From assembly GCF_015679265.1 (NCBI RefSeq), contig NZ_CP064942.1, positions 3,824,001 through 3,888,000 on the forward strand: a DNA stretch of 64,000 nt, read 5' to 3'. The position numbers were made by a program, and so were the translations under genes. The first letter of the stretch is position 1; each line of letters starts with the position of its first letter. Positions 62,155-64,000 of this stretch are shown here, piece after piece. The stretch is from Pontivivens ytuae (GTDB lineage Bacteria > Pseudomonadota > Alphaproteobacteria > Rhodobacterales > Rhodobacteraceae). The notes beneath the pieces are model-generated. The model did no database searches. It was not told where the DNA came from and saw only the letters and a list, made by a program, of their open reading frames with translations.

Positions 62155-64000
62155 CTTGCGCCGCCTCTTTCTGCCCCTCATCCTCCTGATATCCCCGATC
62201 TTTCCAGGCGCCGCGCAGGAGGTGGAGCAGGAGCGTGTCGCTCTCATCGCCGACCGGGTGAGCGTCGATCAGGCGACCGGCAACCTGATCGCGGAAGGCG
62301 ACGTCACGATCTTGCGGGGCGAGACGGTGCTGACCACCGACCGCCTGATCTACGATCGCGCGGCGGGTCAGGTCCGCGTGCCCGGCCAGCTCATCCTGCA
62401 GTCCGACGAGGTCGGCGGCGTGGTCTACGCCGATTTTGCGGAACTCGACGAGGATCTGCAGAACGGCGTCGCCGAAGGTGCGCGCGCCATCATCGACAAC
62501 CAGCTCCAGGTCGCGGCCACCTCGCTGCAGCAGATCGACGGGCGGCTGACGGTACTCAACCGAACTACCGCATCCTCGTGCGTGATCTGCGAGGAGAACC
62601 CGACGCCGATCTGGCAGATCCGGGCGGAGCGTGTGGTGCGCGATGCGGAGCAGCTGCGGTTCTACTACGAGAACGCGGTGTTCGAGCTCTTCGGCGTGCC
62701 GGTGCTCTACCTCCCCTATTTCAGCCATTTCGACCCGTCGGTCCGGCGGGCAACGGGTTTTCTGAACCCCGAGCTCCGCAGCTCGGGAGAGTTCGGGTCG
62801 GGCGTCCGCATTCCTTATTTCTACGTCATCGATGATAGCCGCGACGCCACGCTCACGCCGTTCGTCACGACCGATGCGGGCGTGCTGCTCGAAGGTGAGT
62901 ATCGCCAGCGCTTCATGCGCGGCTCCATCGATCTGGGGGGCACGCTGAAACTGCAGAGCGATGAGGTGGGCGACGACCGCGGCTTTCTGTTCGCCCGGGG
63001 TGACTACGACTTCGGCGACGACATCATCGGCCGCATCGATGGCATCGCCGTGAGCGACGATGCCTTCCTCGACAGCTTCGGCTACTCGTCGGCCGACCGC
63101 CTCACCTCCACCCTCTCACTCGAACGCTTCCAGACCGGCCGCTTCTGGCGGGTGAGCAGCATCTATTTCGACAGCCTGCGGGACAACGAACCGCAGGAGA
63201 CTGTGCCGTTCATCCTGCCGGAGGCCGAGTTCCGCCGGACCTATGCACTGGGTGAGATGCGGGCAGACCTGACGGCCACCGCCCTCTCCTTCACCCGCGA
63301 CGATGGCCGTGACGTGTCGCGCACCAGCCTCGGTGCGGGCTTCGACCGGACCATCGTCACCGATCCGGGCCTCGTGCTGCGCGGCTTCGCGGATTTCGGC
63401 GGCGATCTCTACTACACCGCGGACGATCCCGCGGTCGGCAGCGACACGGATGCCCGTGTCGATTCCACCGTCGGCTTCGAGCTGCGCTACCCGTTCGTTT
63501 CCCGCAACGCGGGCCTCACGCAGGTGATCGAGCCCATCATCCAGATCGTCCGGGGCGATCAGAGCGGCGATCCGGAGGATGTGGCGAACGAGGACAGCCT
63601 TCTCGTCGAGCTGGACGAGACCAACCTCTTCTCCACCAACCGCTTCCCCGGCTCCGACCGGTTCGAGACCGGCACCTACGCCAATCTCGGCCTGCGCTAC
63701 GAGAGCATCACGCCGCGCGGCCGGAACATCACCGGCACCATCGGCCGCGTGGTGCGGGAGGAGGCGCTCGACACCTTCCCCGGCAGCACGACGCTGGGGC
63801 AGGAGGAATCGGACTACGTGCTCGCCGCGGGTTTCGATGCGACGCGCAACACCCGGATCTCGGGCTCGCTGCTCGCCGATGACGACTTCGTGGCCTCGCG
63901 CACCGAGCTGCGCTTTGCCTATGGCGGCGAGCGGTTGGGCTTCAGCGGCACCTACGTGTTCCTGCGCGAGGACGAGATCACGCCGGAGGATCGCGCCGAG
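62147..64000 (+). CDS. lptD: LPS assembly outer-membrane protein LptD (partial)
   Basis: 618 codons are open to the window end. A signal peptide covers about 1-22. The OstA-type beta-jellyroll starts at VALIADRVSVDQATGNLIAE. Two cysteines (SCVICEENP) lie where LptD forms disulfides. The barrel domain follows, with PYFSHFDPSVRRATGFL, the usual LptD plug-strand segment. It inserts LPS into the outer leaflet together with LptE. The 3' end is beyond the window. Confidence 0.94.
   Translation, partial: MDSLRRLFLPLILLISPIFPGAAQEVEQERVALIADRVSVDQATGNLIAEGDVTILRGETVLTTDRLIYDRAAGQVRVPGQLILQSDEVGGVVYADFAELDEDLQNGVAEGARAIIDNQLQVAATSLQQIDGRLTVLNRTTASSCVICEENPTPIWQIRAERVVRDAEQLRFYYENAVFELFGVPVLYLPYFSHFDPSVRRATGFLNPELRSSGEFGSGVRIPYFYVIDDSRDATLTPFVTTDAGVLLEGEYRQRFMRGSIDLGGTLKLQSDEVGDDRGFLFARGDYDFGDDIIGRIDGIAVSDDAFLDSFGYSSADRLTSTLSLERFQTGRFWRVSSIYFDSLRDNEPQETVPFILPEAEFRRTYALGEMRADLTATALSFTRDDGRDVSRTSLGAGFDRTIVTDPGLVLRGFADFGGDLYYTADDPAVGSDTDARVDSTVGFELRYPFVSRNAGLTQVIEPIIQIVRGDQSGDPEDVANEDSLLVELDETNLFSTNRFPGSDRFETGTYANLGLRYESITPRGRNITGTIGRVVREEALDTFPGSTTLGQEESDYVLAAGFDATRNTRISGSLLADDDFVASRTELRFAYGGERLGFSGTYVFLREDEITPEDRAE

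Overview
The window looks like chromosomal DNA of a high-GC alphaproteobacterium of the Rhodobacterales (Roseobacter/Rhodobacter group). This rests on the gene order dusB-ntrB-ntrC-ntrY-ntrX-trkA-trkH-hfq-hflX, a fused ispDF, lptF-lptG-lptD next to pepA and holC, a SoeABC-type sulfite dehydrogenase, a CsgH-type curli operon, and a Rhodobacterales-style repeat that recurs after stop codons. Most genes are packed tightly, often with 1-8 nt overlaps. No rRNA, CRISPR array, prophage or intact insertion sequence was seen.

Region by region. 1-5.4 kb: end of dapF, mtaB, and an IorAB-type molybdenum hydroxylase with a divergent TetR regulator. 5.7-10.7 kb: a PaiB-like protein, a glutathione S-transferase, and an orphan Cys-type formate dehydrogenase alpha subunit. 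10.8-14.2 kb: a divergent pair equal to the two halves of MnmC, then a dehydratase coupled to a GntR regulator. 14.3-20.1 kb: an orphan LuxR-type AHL receptor divergent from soeA-soeB-ridA-soeC. 20.1-24.9 kb: a signalling cluster (single-domain receiver, PAS-like protein, unknown protein, CheB-CheR-PAS fusion). 25.0-28.9 kb: YHS protein, gap, purN, purM and a membrane protein.

29-36.5 kb is the accessory part: a tRNA(CAU) that is probably Ile2, an epimerase/sugar-transferase fusion, a curli operon (curlin, CsgH, curlin, CsgF, CsgG) facing a CsgD-like LuxR regulator, and an orphan RTX-toxin acyltransferase (HlyC family) in gene-poor, lower-GC DNA carrying tandem repeats and AT-rich dyads. 36.6-48.4 kb, all on the minus strand, is the dusB-ntrBCYX-trkAH-hfq-hflX array for nitrogen signalling, potassium uptake and RNA regulation. 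48.5-53.7 kb: acetyltransferase, ispDF-pgpA-pncC, topoisomerase IB, glutathione S-transferase and ndk. 53.8-64 kb: ABC-F ATPase, small lipoprotein, MarC, membrane aspartic protease, a frameshifted GST-like gene, holC, pepA, and lptF-lptG-lptD, with lptD cut by the window end.

The points most worth following are: the orphan HlyC-type acyltransferase with both catalytic residues intact; the curli operon without csgE; a RidA paralogue lacking its catalytic arginine inside the sulfite dehydrogenase operon; the uncharacterised PAS/receiver/CheBR cluster; and a dispersed repeat that always lies in sense orientation just after a stop codon.
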